A stretch of DNA of 64,000 nt from Lantana camara (GCA_037501455.1 CM074855.1:57977001-58041000), one strand, 5' to 3'. Numbered from the stretch's first letter, positions 46,830 to 59,522 are shown. Made by a program: numbers and translations. The notes: generated by a model from the sequence alone, not told the origin.

Positions 46830-47153
46830 ACCTTTCCCCCTTAAGAGAACCTGGTCCCCAGGTTCCACTGCAAAAATGTAGATCCTCGAGTAGTAGTGCT
46901 CCAACCCTTCCCCGGAACTCACGTAAGATCATTGCTCTAATGGTGAGGCTTACTCCGGTCATCTACACTGAACCTCCTTTAGGATGTCTTGTTATCGTCG
47001 AGGTCCGTGCGAGTACTTGATCCGCTAGTTGTTCGAACTCGATCGGTCATTTCCATGATCGGATAGCTGCAACTGCACCCAACCTCGTTGTCGTCTCAGA
47101 CTCGCCATTTGCAACCCGTAGTCAGATCAACGCGTAACACAACCACAACAAGC

Positions 47154-47572
47154 AAGAGAGAATCCCATCTCTCAACACTTAAGTGAGAGAGAGAGAGAGA
47201 GAGCCCCGTCCCTCAGCACCCACAAGAGAGAGAACCCCGTCTCCCGAGCACGTATAAAAGAGAGAACCCCGTCTCTCAAGCACATAATTGAGAGAACCCC
47301 ATCTCTCAAGCACATAATTGAGAGAACCCCGTCTCTCAACCTAAGTCGGACAGATTCCAGCATCTGCCAACATTCTAGTTTGAGAAAATCCAGCATTCCT
47401 CAAACTCTTAGATTCAAGAGAATCCAGCATCTCCGAATATCTAAGTACGAGAGAATCCAACATCTCTCGCGCACAAAACTTAGAAAGATTCCAACATCTT
47501 TCTACCACATAAACAGAGAGAATCCTACATCTCTCCAACACGTAAAAAGAGGGAACCTAAGGTCTCTCTTAC
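47154..47572 (-). repeat. Dyad array of element E, 30-bp period
   Basis: The best-preserved units are GAGAGAACCCCGTCTCTC at 47260, 47290 and 47320, exactly 30 bp apart, separated by AAGCACATAATT. Flanking units are degenerate (GAGAATCCAGCATCTCC type). Homologous to the B and C arrays. Confidence 0.87.
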
Positions 47573-49255
47573 ACATAAATCCACTGATCAGTTATTCATG
47601 CATACACATATCATAGTAACACTTGACGAAAAGTATGCGATGCATGTTTGGTGTACCTTATACAACTGATATCGGTGTCCCTTGAGTATAGATTCAACGC
47701 TCATACCTCAACTCAAGGGGATATCGCGATGGAATCCCTATAAAACAAGGTTACAGTATGTATGTATGTATGTTGTATGGGAAGTTAGTGAGCAATCAAA
47801 AGAGTTTTAAAACACATAGGCATGAATAGTTCACATAAGTACATAACTCATTCATCATCTCAGCAACGGTTCATAACGAGTAGGGATTTCAAGTTACAAT
47901 TACTAGATCAGGTATCCAAGTTATCACAATTAAAATAATAATAGTCATCACCCACATAAAGCAAAACAAGGTAAGAGTATTTAAACGATGCATGTATGCA
48001 AATGCTATGAATGCGTGGCATACCGATCACCGTAGTGTCAAACTCTTGACAGGAAGTTGAGATGAAGCAGTAGGAGTTGATTAAGCCGACAACGATGCAA
48101 CCCTCGTCATCTAAACCTCTTTGTCTTGAGTCTTTTCATAGAGTGGTAACTCAGCAACGCTCGTTTATCACCAAACCCCTTACTAGACCGTAATCCTTGC
48201 TCAACTAGAATCATCCTCAGTTTCTCCCACGAATTTTAATTTATGGGTTAAATCTTAGTTTGCTCATCTTCAAGGAGTTGTCCATGATTTGTTTGTCAAT
48301 TAGATATTTACCTCAGAGTTTCGTTGGATGATTGTGGTGCTAAGTACTTCCCAAAGCAATCTATGGTATATAATTCTGAAACTTGAATAAAGTCTTTTGG
48401 CATCTAAGTGTTCTATTCCCACCTCAACAGTGTCTTTCATCTCATCTTGAAGAAACACCCAAAGAGCTAACAACCAATCTTGTCTTGTCGTTCGTTAACT
48501 CTAAACGGCCCCAAAACCTTCAACACTCACTGATGGTTTGTAGCTCGTTGTTTAAGTAACATGGCTACCTATCCACATCCCTTGAACTTGATCGGATCTT
48601 ATTTGATCGTATACTTCGTTTCCATCAACAAGGTGCCTACTCCCAAATAAATGAATCATCAAGGCGAAAGCTCATCAAACTCCTTCAAAACGGTTCTACT
48701 TGATCAGATTCTCCTCCATTGACTCATTTCCTCAACAAGGTGACTACTTCCAAATGAACGAATCCTCAAGGTGAAAATTCATCAAACTCCATCTTTCAAT
48801 TGACTTTAAGATAGTAAGTCAATAATATAGCAATCTCATTCCTTCAACTCTGAACCTTTTCATGAACATTGATCTTGGTAAAGAATCCTTTCATCTTCGA
48901 ATTATGACAAGTTTTCGTTGTAGTGCTAATAGGTAGTGTTGACGGGGGGAAATCTTAGTGTTGACTCATAGGTTACCCTGAAATTCAAACACTAAATTCG
49001 ATGCATGGGAGTTAAAGTGCAAATGAAATGTAACACGTATATCACGTAAATGCAACAATTAGTTGTAATTTATAAAGCACATAAAATAAGATGTTGCATA
49101 ATCAAAGTCATAATGTGCACACAATCATATAATCACGAAATAATTCATGCCGAAGGGTCAAAATATCAAGTCAAACAAACACAATGCACAGTTATTCCTA
49201 TGCCGTACGACCTAGACAGACTCAACACCTCAAGAGCTCGGTTTTGCAACCTAGA

Positions 49256-49267
49256 GCTCTGATACCA
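49256..49267 (-). other. Element E primer-binding site
   Basis: Reads TGGTATCAGAGC on the minus strand, eight bases from the 5' LTR. Initiator-Met tRNA primer. Confidence 0.88.
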
Positions 49268-49275
49268 CTTAAGGA

Positions 49276-52200
49276 TGTAACACCCCAAACGGAGGATGCC
49301 ACATCCCCCGCACTATGACCCAGACCCAGAACATGAAATGAAAATCCATGCCCGAATCCGAATCAGAGCGAACGGGAGACCAACTCACACACTAGGCTAG
49401 GCGGATCTAACTTGACAAAAACTCAGAGTGCGGAAGCAATTAAACCCAACAACAATAGATAGCGGAAGCATTTAAAACAAAACATGCAAAGCAGGTGACG
49501 GGTTCAACTAGAATAGATACCTAATCCCGAATATCGACATACATAATCCAACATAATAAACAACATAAATATCATCAATATCTAGTAACAACCAAATACT
49601 ATCTTACTAACCCCACACGGGTTGAAGTCTAAATAGAACATAAACATAATCTGCAAATGTGAAACATAAATACATAAAATAAGTAGAGTATGCGACAAAT
49701 GCATCCTAACACCTACTAGACTGACAAGTGTGACTCAGAAGACTCACTTCCGCCTAGCTCAAGCCAAAAGAACCTGCAACTAAAAGATAAAATGAGGTGT
49801 CAGTCAACTGACTGAGTGAGGGGGGCTAACGCACACCCACAATATATATATAGAGCACAACACATATCATAAGGGTGGACTCATGAACTGGGATTAGGGT
49901 TTTGCACGCTAAAACAGTTGAAATACCCAAAATAGTATAAGTTTGGAAAACCATTTAGAGAAGCCTATCCCGTTTCACAAATCCCATATATTCATAACAT
50001 ATACCCGGCGAGTACGGGCTTCCAACCTTTACTCCTCATAACTGAACAGAACATAAAGCAGAATCAATCCATCCTCTACTCCAATGATGGAAGAGCCACG
50101 CGTTGGCCCTAACCATCAATAACATACATACAAACCCTCAAGGGGTAGCGAACCCACAAGAGTCCTCCCCGGCTGTACACCGAAGGCTCAAGATATCGCG
50201 CCTCCCTCATCGCCCTAAGGTCTCGCAATGATGTCTCAAATGGAACTAGCACAGTGGCTTATCCGACGGCCCTATGCCGTGCCGGTCTCCACTCGTACCA
50301 GCTCCTGGATCCACATAACATAACATACATACATATGCCAATATTTCATGGCAACTCGCTACAGAATCATAATATATTAGAGTTTTCCAAAATAGCTTAC
50401 ATATGCCTTAATACTTAATTTTTCTTCCAAACCAAGGATGGTCCACAAGGTCATAATCATATCATATCCAACACATATCTAATCATACATAGTATATAAC
50501 CGCATGCAAGGATTGAAATCATCATTTTAAGGCCATAGGTCGCTTAACTATACAAAATCCTAAACCTCACCTCGTGAAAGTAGAGTCTGAGAGTGTGAAG
50601 GGCCAAACACTCTAAACCTCGGGCCCACCGGCACCACCAAACTCTGTGACAAGACATACAGAAGCCCAGACTTAGACTCTATATGAACCAAACAAGACGC
50701 ACGGCGTTGCTCAACATGATCGTGGTTATGCATAAGTGTTCATGTTGTGATTGGATAAGGTGTCGTGGTCATTCAAGGCATATCAATGCTCAATAAGGTC
50801 ATATTTACAAGCAACCATCACGTAATTCCATATCCAAAGATGCACAATCAATTTAGGAAGTCAATGTATTCACAAAATGCATATTAAATCATCCAATGTC
50901 GCAGGGTTCAATTATAATATTAGAATTAAGCATCAAGTTCTTGTCGAGTTATAAAGTGCATAAGTAAGAGCAACTTGATCGTATAAACATACAAAGTTGT
51001 TGTGCGTAGATGGCATGCTTGATACAAATAAAGAGTACATTTAATTCACTTAAGATCATACTTTACAACTTCACAACATGTTTGGTACACAAGCTCAAGG
51101 CACATTCGTAGTTTCATAAATATTACACTTACATCCCCTAAGTTATTTATAAAAGTTTAGAATTATTACACATACATCCCCTTAGTTGATTACTAAGCAT
51201 AATTGTTCGTTTAAAGTGTTTATATAGTTATTCCACTAGGAATTAATTACTTACAAACATGACAATTATCAATTTATCATAATTCATAATATACCATTTT
51301 CAAGTAGTAAGAGTAAATCGAGATATTACAATTCTAACTCCTATCATGCATAAAGTCTCAAGTTCTTCAAGCATCCTTCATGTATCTAAATTTAATATTG
51401 GAAACACAATTTACAACAAACATAACATTGAGAACGTCTCAAATTCATTTAGAGAAATCACAACATGTTCGTTCTTCTAAAATATCATTCAAGTTCATTT
51501 AGTCACATAAAAGATTAGTTTCTAGATATTACACTAACACCCCTTCGTACTTAACAAATAGCGTAAATTCATCACATCGGGATTCAAATTGTAAATCGAA
51601 ACATTCATACATATCACAATCCATTCAACACATGTTTTCATACACGATTAGAATACATCTCGATCAACAAACCAACAATAACCAATTTATTTGCACTTAA
51701 AACAATTAATTCAAATAATCACAATTACGCAAAATAATTCGTAATAAATAGATCGAGTGTCCGATTAACAAACGGAAGGTGGCGTTGAACTCACCACAAC
51801 GAGACGAACATTCTGACCAAATGCCACTAGAACGCCACCACTGTAGCTACCGAAATTTGGCCAGACCGCCACCGGGCCGCCGCCGAAGGTCGCCGGAAAA
51901 ATCCCAAAAAATCATTCCTGAATGAAGTCTTCGTGCCCGTTCCAAATCCTCAATCAATTTCTGGAAATTCCAAGCCGATTGTCGTAGATCTGAAATCTAA
52001 GAGCACGAAAACCCTAAATCTTCAAACTCAAATTACTTCCAAACCGGTGAACCAAAATACGATCCGTAAAATCCATTGTCTTACCCATGACGAGCTCTTC
52101 GAAAGCCCTAAGGTATCTCACCGGAAAAATCCTCGGAGCTAGTGCCGCCGTTGCACCGCCACTTTGCCGCCGTCGATCCGCCACCAAACCACCGAATCTG

Positions 52201-53275
52201 GAGTCGCCTGATCACAGGTCACTAGTTCTCGTTGTTCCGAACAACTTTCGTGAAGAGCCCAAGACAAAAATATGGCCAGAAAAGGCCCCCGTTGGCCGCC
52301 GAAGTTTCTGCCGCCCCCGCTACAGTAACTCGTGCCGCCGCCTCGAGCTTTAGGCGGCACGTGCGGCTGCTTCGCTGATCCGATGGCCTCGCCGCTGACG
52401 TCAAACGAAGCGCCTGGAAGTCCTCTGTCTGGGCATGGGGCGCGTGCATCAAGGAGGTGGCCGAAAACCGCCGCGAAAGGCCGGCGAAGTGGCGGCGGTC
52501 CGACACCTCCGCCGCTGCTAATGAAATCTGGCGATAACTCAGCCACCGCTCGTTGTTAGGCCGTGAAATTGGTACTCTTGCGTCGGTCTCGCCGAGATAA
52601 TCGAAATGGACTATTCGTTTGTTGAATTCCATCGAGAAACGATCGAGTTATGGGCTCGTAACCGAAGCCGCGATAGTAACCCGCGGGAGAGAGAAAGTGG
52701 GAGAGGAGAGAGAGAGAGAGAAAAAGGGATTGGGAGAAATGTGTCTTGTGCACAAGCTATATACAACCGGGTATCCTTATCACGTAGCAATTAATAGCGC
52801 GTACAAATAATCGTAAATAAAATTGGTAAAGTTACGAATAAACATTCAAGCTCCGAATTAATTTTACAAATTAAAATGAAAGAGATAGATTTACCAATTA
52901 GAGTTTAATTCAATTTAATTTTAGAAACCTTTCGTACAATTTAATGACACTTCGTAAACACATAATTGACAATTAATCTCAAGGAATTCAAGTAAACCGA
53001 AATTAAACAAGTTAAGTAACATGATGAATTTAAAATCAACTTGACAATTATTTCATGGAATAAATTTGAATTAAATCAAATTATATAGTTAGGGTTAAAT
53101 ATGTTCGTAATTAATCAAGTTGACAATTAATCTTAGAATAATTCGAATGAACACATATTAAATTGGATTTACATTAAATCACATAATTCAAGAACTCTTA
53201 AATTAAACACGCACAAGTGTAGAGACTTACTTGTAAATGTCATCAGGATGCCTTTCGAGAATACGGGGCGTCACA
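49276..53275 (-). repeat. Element E 5' LTR (4.0 kb, complete)
   Basis: Bounded by TGTAACACCCC (plus-strand left end) and GGGGCGTCACA, followed by target duplication GTGTG (53276-53280). It contains the module shared with B and C LTRs (50555-50710), a G+C-rich block (about 51840-52550) and the TATA/CT core promoter (about 52700-52765). It lacks the GGAACGGCCGTTCC array. No gene. Confidence 0.92.
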
Positions 53276-54804
53276 GTGTGAATCACCTAGGTCAAGTAGC
53301 ATAACACAGAACAAACTTTCATACGAAGTTATTCAATTAAAGTGACGTATTATCATCAAGGATTACAATTGAAGTCATATCATAACATATAATTCATAAA
53401 GCAACCCAAACGGATCAAGCAAACACGAAAAAGGAAAGTGTAAAGTGTAACAGTAGCTCCGGAACGGCCATTCCCATGCATAATTAAGCATGGGAACGGT
53501 CATTCCCTGAAGCCACCTAGCGAGCATGGGAACGGCGGTTCCCATCTCAAGGCAAAAACGGGAACGGCCCTTCCCGTTCTCACGTACTGACATCAGCCCT
53601 TGGAGGGAAGGGCCGTTCCGGGCACCAAGGCCAAACGGGAACGACCATTCCGGCCAGATCTGGGCGTCTGTCTTATGCAAAAGCTTCACAGCTTCGGGAA
53701 GAAGACAACCATGGTCGAAAATGGTCGATTTCACACCATTTAAACCATAAAATTTCTACGAAAATCATATATATCATCACATAAATCATGCTTATCACAT
53801 AAATATCTATTTAGCTCAAGAACAAATGTGATTTTGGCCAAAACTCATACAACCCATTTTCATGAAAATCAAGCTTCAACCATGGCAAGATGTATCCAAA
53901 CGTACTACCTATCATACCATTAACATCTATAGCACATATTCAACATGGAGAAACACATATTCATGCTCAAGAACACAAGGATTCATCATTAAAGTCATAT
54001 TCTTCAAGTTGGGCATAAATCACCATTTTGGCAAGACTTCCTCATACAAGCTCATACATGCATTCAATTTCATGCTAGGATTCATAGATCGAAATGATAT
54101 ACATATCTAGGGAAATCTGTAGCTTACCTTGGCTCTTGAAATGATGAAGAAACGAGGGAGGTATGAGCTCTTGAAGGTGTAGGAAAGTCTTAGATCTTCA
54201 TCCTCTCTTGAAGCTCTTCCATAGATGATATGTCTTGTGTGAAGTGAAGAATAAAATGAAGCTAGGTTAGGGTTTTATGGTATATGTATGGTGGCTAAAG
54301 ATTTCATTAGGGTTTCCAAGATATAATATGAGGCTAGGGGCTTTATTTGGATTTGGGCTCAAATAAATCACTTTCGGCCCAATAGGTCAAGATTAAAAAG
54401 GTTTATGGTCTAAACGGTTTTCGAAAAATATAAAGTAAATTCCGTTGGACCCGAATCACCGAATCAAGCCCAATGGTGATGTCGGAATTCGAATTCGAAT
54501 TCCCGAGCTCATATTGGTCCCGAATGACCCAAACTCACCTAACTTAAGTTAGGCCCGAAACACACAAATAGGTCCAAGTCCTATTTAAATCCAACGCCAA
54601 CAACTAATTTAAATTGAACCAAGTTCCATTCCTAAGTTGTCATGAAAGAATTCATATTTTACCATTTTGGATTTTAGTCAATTAAGTCACATTTTCAATC
54701 AAAGTTGGAATTAAACACATAAAAAGGGAATTAAATCACATAAGTGCGTAACGTATTCTCTCTCGTGACGCATACCTGTACGATTTATCGGACGGGGTGT
54801 CACA
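53276..54804 (-). repeat. Element C 5' LTR, outer piece (5' half of the LTR)
   Basis: Continues the C LTR broken at 30087. It ends GACGGGGTGTCACA at 54804. It contains the palindrome array (53460-53652) and the GAATTC palindrome (54484-54503). From about 53768 it matches the fragment at the left edge of the window. Confidence 0.9.
53460..53652. repeat. Array of six 16-bp palindromes, C LTR
   Basis: Copies at 53460, 53492, 53528, 53560, 53605 and 53637. Centre spacing is 32, 36, 32, 45 and 32 bp. Read on the minus strand this is 32-45-32-36-32, the same order as in B. Confidence 0.88.
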
Positions 54805-55160
54805 TTCATAGTGGAAAACTAGGGCCTTGGAAAGGAACTGCGAAGAGTATAACGATACTCTAAGAGTCTATCGTTGTAGTAATTCCAATAAGATCAGAAT
54901 CCACTAGTCTTGAGTTAATTTTACACAAACTGTTATGCAAAACTCAAAGTATCGATGTTTTGAACATACAACGAGATAACACAACTAAGTAAGATGACAG
55001 AGTTTCGAATAACTCTGGAACGTTATAAGTAGGATTAGAAAGTTAATAATTTTAGGATCATTTTATGAAAATGAACTCAAAAACTTAACTTCCTAAGAAT
55101 CCTATTTTAAGGGAGACGTTACCTAAAACTCGTTTAAATGAAACGAAAGATCATCCCAAA
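54805..55160 (+). pseudogene. Copia F pol remnant, left piece
   Basis: Homologous to A 9540-9900 (shared landmarks include GGAACTGC-AAGAGTAT and CCACTAGTCTTGAGT). It is full of stops and no domain is recognisable in this piece. It shows that C was inserted into a copia element. Confidence 0.75.
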
Positions 55161-55165
55161 GTATG

Positions 55166-57767
55166 TGTAGCACCCCTACACCTGGGGATGCCACACCCCC
55201 GCACTATAGATCGATCCACATACGAAACGGGTAATCCGTATATGAACCAACCTATAGCGAACGGGTGACTATGCAATAAAATGATAAGCTATGCGGGATT
55301 AATTCATACATGCGACATAATAATGCGGAAGCATAATTCATTCAATATCAATTACCGACACCAAGTGAACTATATTCTAACTTTGCATATCAATACATTG
55401 TCATATCTCAATGTAAAACAATAACATTAATCAACACTTTGTATGTAACAACCAATAACTAAATGCACGGACAGTGTTTAACTCGACTACATGAACTGCA
55501 CTCAACTCGACTCCCGCCTAGCGTGCACCTGTAATAACCTGAAAGGTGGAGGCGTCAGTCTGTGAAGACCGAGTGAGGGGTTTAAATACATATTAGCGCA
55601 GATAGCATGCAAGTTATATTCTCGGGTAACGATTTATAAAAGATACATGTATAAGCTCAAGAATGAAGTACTCTTCGCCCGAGAATACAACTATCAACAT
55701 TAAACACTTGTTCATTTTCATGCAATCAATACATGGCCCCGGCGAGTGAGGGCAGTCTCCAACCGTACTCCAAATGTACATGAAACATGCTTGCTTGATT
55801 AGTAATCAATAGGTGATCATGCAATTCAATTATCGTGCAATCGTGCAATAGTATAATCAAATAACACGTTCAAGGAATGAAAATCATGCAATAACCCGAG
55901 GACAATCCGTGGTGCCGGACCCCGTCCCCAGTCTCCTTCTCCCTCCAATGATGGGAAGGTAGCTAGCCTTCGCCATCCACGATGTGTTGAGCAGAGGGTA
56001 CATGAATCCCTAAGCCCAGAAGTCCTTCCTCCACTAATCTCCTAGCGGATTCAGGGGTCATCCCAATGTGGTGAGGATAGCATTCAAGTTACCCGTCAGC
56101 CCATGCTTTCCCGATTGGCTCAAATTACTATCCTCGGGCCCAACGTGAACGGTCATGCTACTTACCTAAAACATGCACGAAACATGGCTTGCTTACTTGC
56201 TTTTCATGAACATGATTTGCTTGAAGTGATAGGTGATTTCATAAAATTATAGATATAAATACCTTTTGACCGAAAGATCACATAAAGGATATATAGGTTC
56301 TATATAACTAACAATTAAACCTCACCTGACAGGCGACACAATGACTCGTGGATGCGTGAACGTGCTCGTGATCAACAATCTCCGCCCTGGAGAATAACTG
56401 GACAAGAAACAGGATAATGTACGTGCATGAGACCACAACTCAAGAACATTACTCCATATAAGACGCACGGCGTGATCAAGTACGAGACATCATGAAATAA
56501 ACAATGTAGCATGTAAATATCATGTTTTGGCATGTAATTAATCATATAATAACAATTTGGGGTCAAATAAACCATTGGAATTAAGATCCAAAATTGCAAT
56601 TTTATGCAGAATGTTTCTGCACTTCCAGAAGCCTGGGAACGGCCGTTGCAGGTTTTAGTACAAAATGGGAATGGTCGTTCCCAGCTCCCCGAAGTTCCTC
56701 TCCGAATATGGGAACGGCCGTTCCCGTCCTCGTCGCCAAGCACACATTCTAAACATGGGAACGGCCGTTCCCCAAAACAACTGGAAACGGGAAGGGTCGT
56801 TCCCATTACGTAGTAGATACAGAAAACAGAGCAGAAGAACAGGGGAGCTACGAACCAAGCTCCAAATCACTCCAAACACTTATAATTCAATCTCTAACTA
56901 CATAATTTATAAAAAGGAACATACTAGCATACTAAATATACATTAAAATCCAATCTAACCATCTATTTCATGCCTTGATCATCAAAATCATCCTTTTAAG
57001 CTAATATATCAACTTAACATATAACTCCATAATTCTCAAGATTTATGCATGAATTTCAAGCCTAAAGCTCAGAATCATAATTCTAACATCATATAAGCAA
57101 GTTATTACATGGAAATCATAACCCTAGCTTCAAGAATTGTTATCAAGACATCACATATATGCTCATATATACCTTGAAGTTAAAAGAGAAGATGAAAGAT
57201 GAAGTCATGAAGATGATGATGCTTCTAAGCTTCTAATTCCTCCAAAATAATGGCTTAAGATGATGAATTCCCTTTCCCTTCTTGGAGAGTTGTGGTTTGG
57301 TGGAGAGGAAAGCAAACATGGAGGTTTTGGCATGAAATGAAAAATGAAGATTGTGGAAGAGATGCATATACCGATATATCTCTTGAGAAGATATGGTTTT
57401 TGCAATTAAATCCCTCAATTGTGTAAGTTATGCAATTAAGTATATAAAGTGTGAAAAAAGATCAATTAGGTCCAAGAAAGAATCATGCAATTTGGTCCTC
57501 ACATTTAAAACAATGATCATTTAAGGACATATAAGCAATTAAGGCACGTTCGGGAATTCATTTTCGTAACAACTAAATTCAAGTTATGCAAGAATTTTCA
57601 AAATGAAATGAATTTCATATAATTTTCACGTAATCTTGTTGAAAACAATTTATAAAATTAATATAACATATATAAATTGCATAAAAGAAAATAATAAAAT
57701 AAAATCCTAACGCTCGAAACTCACACATGTCGAGCGTACCTGACCGTCTGAAAATCAGGGCGTTACA
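55166..57767 (-). mobile_element. Solo LTR G, D-related gypsy, minus strand
   Basis: A 2602-bp LTR bounded by TGTAGCACCCC and CAGGGCGTTACA, flanked by the 5-bp duplication GTATG (55161-55165 and 57768-57772). It resembles the D LTR in inverse orientation (TGTAACGCCC start, GTGCTACA end; shared stretches near 56000-56130), but it is diverged and has no internal region. It is inserted in copia F. ORFs of 60-144 codons within it are palindrome-array or chance frames. Confidence 0.9.
56635..56804. repeat. Array of five 16-bp palindromes, solo LTR G
   Basis: Copies at 56635, 56667, 56709/56710, 56757 and 56789. Centre spacing is about 32, 43, 47 and 32 bp. Two copies (56710 and 56757) are perfect GGGAACGGCCGTTCCC. 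One copy fewer than in B, C and D. Confidence 0.88.
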
Positions 57768-57772
57768 GTATG

Positions 57773-58878
57773 TATGGATTTCGATGCATACTAGTGATTT
57801 TGAATTACTTAATGTAAGCACTAGACAAAATCATTAGTTTAATCATTATGAAGGAGTGTACTTACGGAAGTACGAATTTTAAAATTATTAGAATTTCAAA
57901 TAAGGAAGGTTAGGAACCCTGGTAGTCATAAGACATAAGTGGCTCGATTGAATTGAGATATAAGATATCTTAGTGACTAATTTCTTAGTCATCTTAGAGA
58001 TAATAAGATTATCCCTCAGTAAACTCATTCAAGAATAACTTGGTATTTTTGAAAGAAGGAACATAACCCTATGGGATATGGATCTTTCCTTGTTGATATT
58101 TACTGACATACCTTCGTTCTAAACCCATGCTTCAGAAAACGCAGTTGGCATTTTGAATCTTACACGTACCAAATCAATCCCTCAAATGAACTATGAATTT
58201 TGGCATTCAAAATTCCCTAATAATTCTTTTCTTAGAATTTTGGGATTATCTTCTTATATGAAAAGGACAGTGGGAGATGAACTTGAAACAAGTTCAAGTT
58301 TATATGTATATATTGCTATTATTACTTTTGCAATTCTTTAGAACAAATGTTGTTTGTTTTAGAGAATGTATCTCTCTTGAGTCTTCTTAATTGAAAGATA
58401 ACATTGAAACTAGTTCAAGTCTATGCAAACAATATAGAATATTGTTTCTACGATTCTTTTAAACAAATGTTGTTTGTTTTAAAGAATATACCTTTCTTGA
58501 GGAATCTTTCCTAAGAGAGAAGAAAGGTAAGCCCAAAGACTTCAAAAGGTTTGAGGACAAAACACACGCCACAAATAGGAAAAAAACGAACCGTTCTGAT
58601 AAAACTTGGCCAATCTTAAGAGATAGTACACGCGTGAACTCTCCTCGCTCGATGCATTCAGAATGCATTCCTAGATAGCCTATAAGATAATATGGTTTTC
58701 TCCATAAGATCTTCTTGAGTGGATATAGATCCATTTACTCATGAGGAGGCTCTTTCAGATTTGGAATCTGAGCAGTGAAAAACAAACAATGAAATCTGAA
58801 ATGGATTCGATATAGTCAAACTAAGTTTCGACCTTAGTTGAACTTCTTGATAGGATCAAGCTTGTCTTATCAATGTGA
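57773..58878 (+). pseudogene. Copia F pol remnant (integrase-RT linker to RT start)
   Basis: Collinear with A 9905-10820. Identifiable pieces are the linker (VFVLKNIPFL-like, about 58460-58500) and the RT N-terminus (a MKSEMDS.. SN.VSTLVE-like stretch, about 58790-58850), both with stops. The last ~370 bp are also the left arm of an inverted repeat. Confidence 0.75.
58510..58878 (+). repeat. Inverted repeat, left arm
   Basis: The arm is copia F's own sequence, since it is collinear with A. Its reverse complement is 59155-59522, high identity by eye with scattered mismatches (for example GGTTTCG against GGTCCAAA near the RT start). Confidence 0.88.
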
Positions 58879-59154
58879 GGTTTCGGATCATTAGTAAGGA
58901 ACATTATGAAACGGCACAAAGAGTTAAGCAAACTTTACAACGTTATAAGGAACTTCAGGACATTATAGCTATCCTTGGGTTGGACGAATTATCCTAGGAG
59001 GATCGTTTAACCGTAGCAAGAGAGCGAAAAATTGAGCGTTTCTTATCACAACCCTTTATTGTAGCCGAAGTATTTACCGGTTCTCTGGGGAAATATGTTG
59101 GTCTAGGAGAAACCATTAGAGGGTTTCAATTGATCCTTTCTGGAGAATTAGATT
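58879..59154 (+). pseudogene. atpB: Chloroplast atpB fragment (nuclear plastid DNA)
   Basis: About 92 codons of the plastid ATP synthase CF1 beta subunit C-terminal region, recognised by [46 protein letters not shown] and [28 protein letters not shown] distinguishes the plastid from the mitochondrial beta subunit. The frame has a TAG stop (about 58996-58998) and several amino-acid changes, so it is not functional. It starts and ends exactly at the inverted-repeat arms. It is a transferred organelle fragment, not a gene of the retrotransposon. Confidence 0.93.
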
Positions 59155-59522
59155 TCACATTGATATGACAAGCTTGATCCTATCAAGAAGTTCAACTAAG
59201 GTCCAAACTTAGTTTGACTATATGGAATCCATTTCAGATTTCATAGTTTGTTTTTCACTGCTCAGATTCCAAATCTGGCAGTACCTCCTCATGAGTAAAT
59301 GGATCTGTATCCACTCAAGAAGATCTTATGGAGAAAACTATATTATCTTATAGGCTATCTAGGAATGCGTTCTGAATGCATCGAGGGAGGAGAGTTCACG
59401 CCTGTACTATCTCTTAAGATTGACTAAGTTTTATCAGAACGGTTCATTTTTTCCTATTTGTGGCGTGTGTTTTATCCTCAAACCTTTTGAAGTCTTTGGG
59501 CTTACCTTTCTTCTCTTTTAGG
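59155..59522 (-). repeat. Inverted repeat, right arm
   Basis: Inverted copy of 58510-58878. The A element has no counterpart at this place. After 59522 the copia F sequence resumes in its normal orientation. Confidence 0.88.

Larger units (their letters stand above)
46830..49275 (-). other. Element E internal region without recognisable genes
   Basis: A 2.4-kb region between the LTRs. At its minus-strand 3' end is a polypurine tract (46830-46850), then about 300 bp of unassigned sequence, then the dyad array (47154-47572). From 47573 to 49255 I find no Gag, protease, RT or integrase motif on either strand, only short scattered ORFs. The primer-binding site closes the region. Confidence 0.8.
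30088..53275 (-). mobile_element. Element E (minus strand, no recognisable coding sequence), split by D
   Basis: A large retrotransposon derivative with 4-kb LTRs. The 3' LTR is 30088-30235 plus 43877-46829, the internal region 46830-49275, and the 5' LTR 49276-53275. The target duplication GTGTG (30083-30087 and 53276-53280) places its insertion inside C's 5' LTR. It has the same PBS, LTR 3' half and dyad array as B and C, but no Gag that I can recognise. Gypsy D lies inside its 3' LTR, and about 0.9 kb of that LTR (equivalent to 49427-50322) is missing at D's left edge. Confidence 0.88.
1..54804 (-). mobile_element. Gypsy element C (minus strand, split by nested insertions; 3' LTR runs off the left edge)
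   Basis: A Ty3/gypsy-type element read on the minus strand. Its parts are the 3' LTR (1-244 plus 25350-26112), internal region 26113-28500, and 5' LTR (28501-30087 plus 53276-54804). It is split by copia A and gypsy B in the 3' LTR, and by E (with D inside) in the 5' LTR. Both split points carry target-site duplications of the inserted element (AAGAC, CTTCC, GTGTG). The 5' LTR begins TGTGACACCCCGTC and ends GGGTGTTACA on the minus strand. Its right flank (54805 on) is copia F pol sequence, so C sits inside F; the expected C target duplication is TTCAT at 54805-54809, whose partner lies left of the window. C encodes Gag only. Confidence 0.88.

Noticed and set aside
47573..49255. Hidden Gag or pol in the E internal region
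   Set aside because: I read both strands and found no zinc knuckle, protease, RT or integrase motif. A profile search could still reveal a very decayed remnant.
53460..53652. Palindrome array considered as a CRISPR-like array or as protein repeats (GTAVP / ERPFP frames)
   Set aside because: This is plant nuclear DNA. The repeats are 16-bp dyads with unequal, non-unique-sized spacers and no cas genes. Peptide repeats appear in several frames on both strands, so DNA symmetry, not coding, explains them.
58879..59154. Functional atpB gene
   Set aside because: Only about 92 codons with an internal TAG and no start, end or promoter. It is a transferred plastid fragment.
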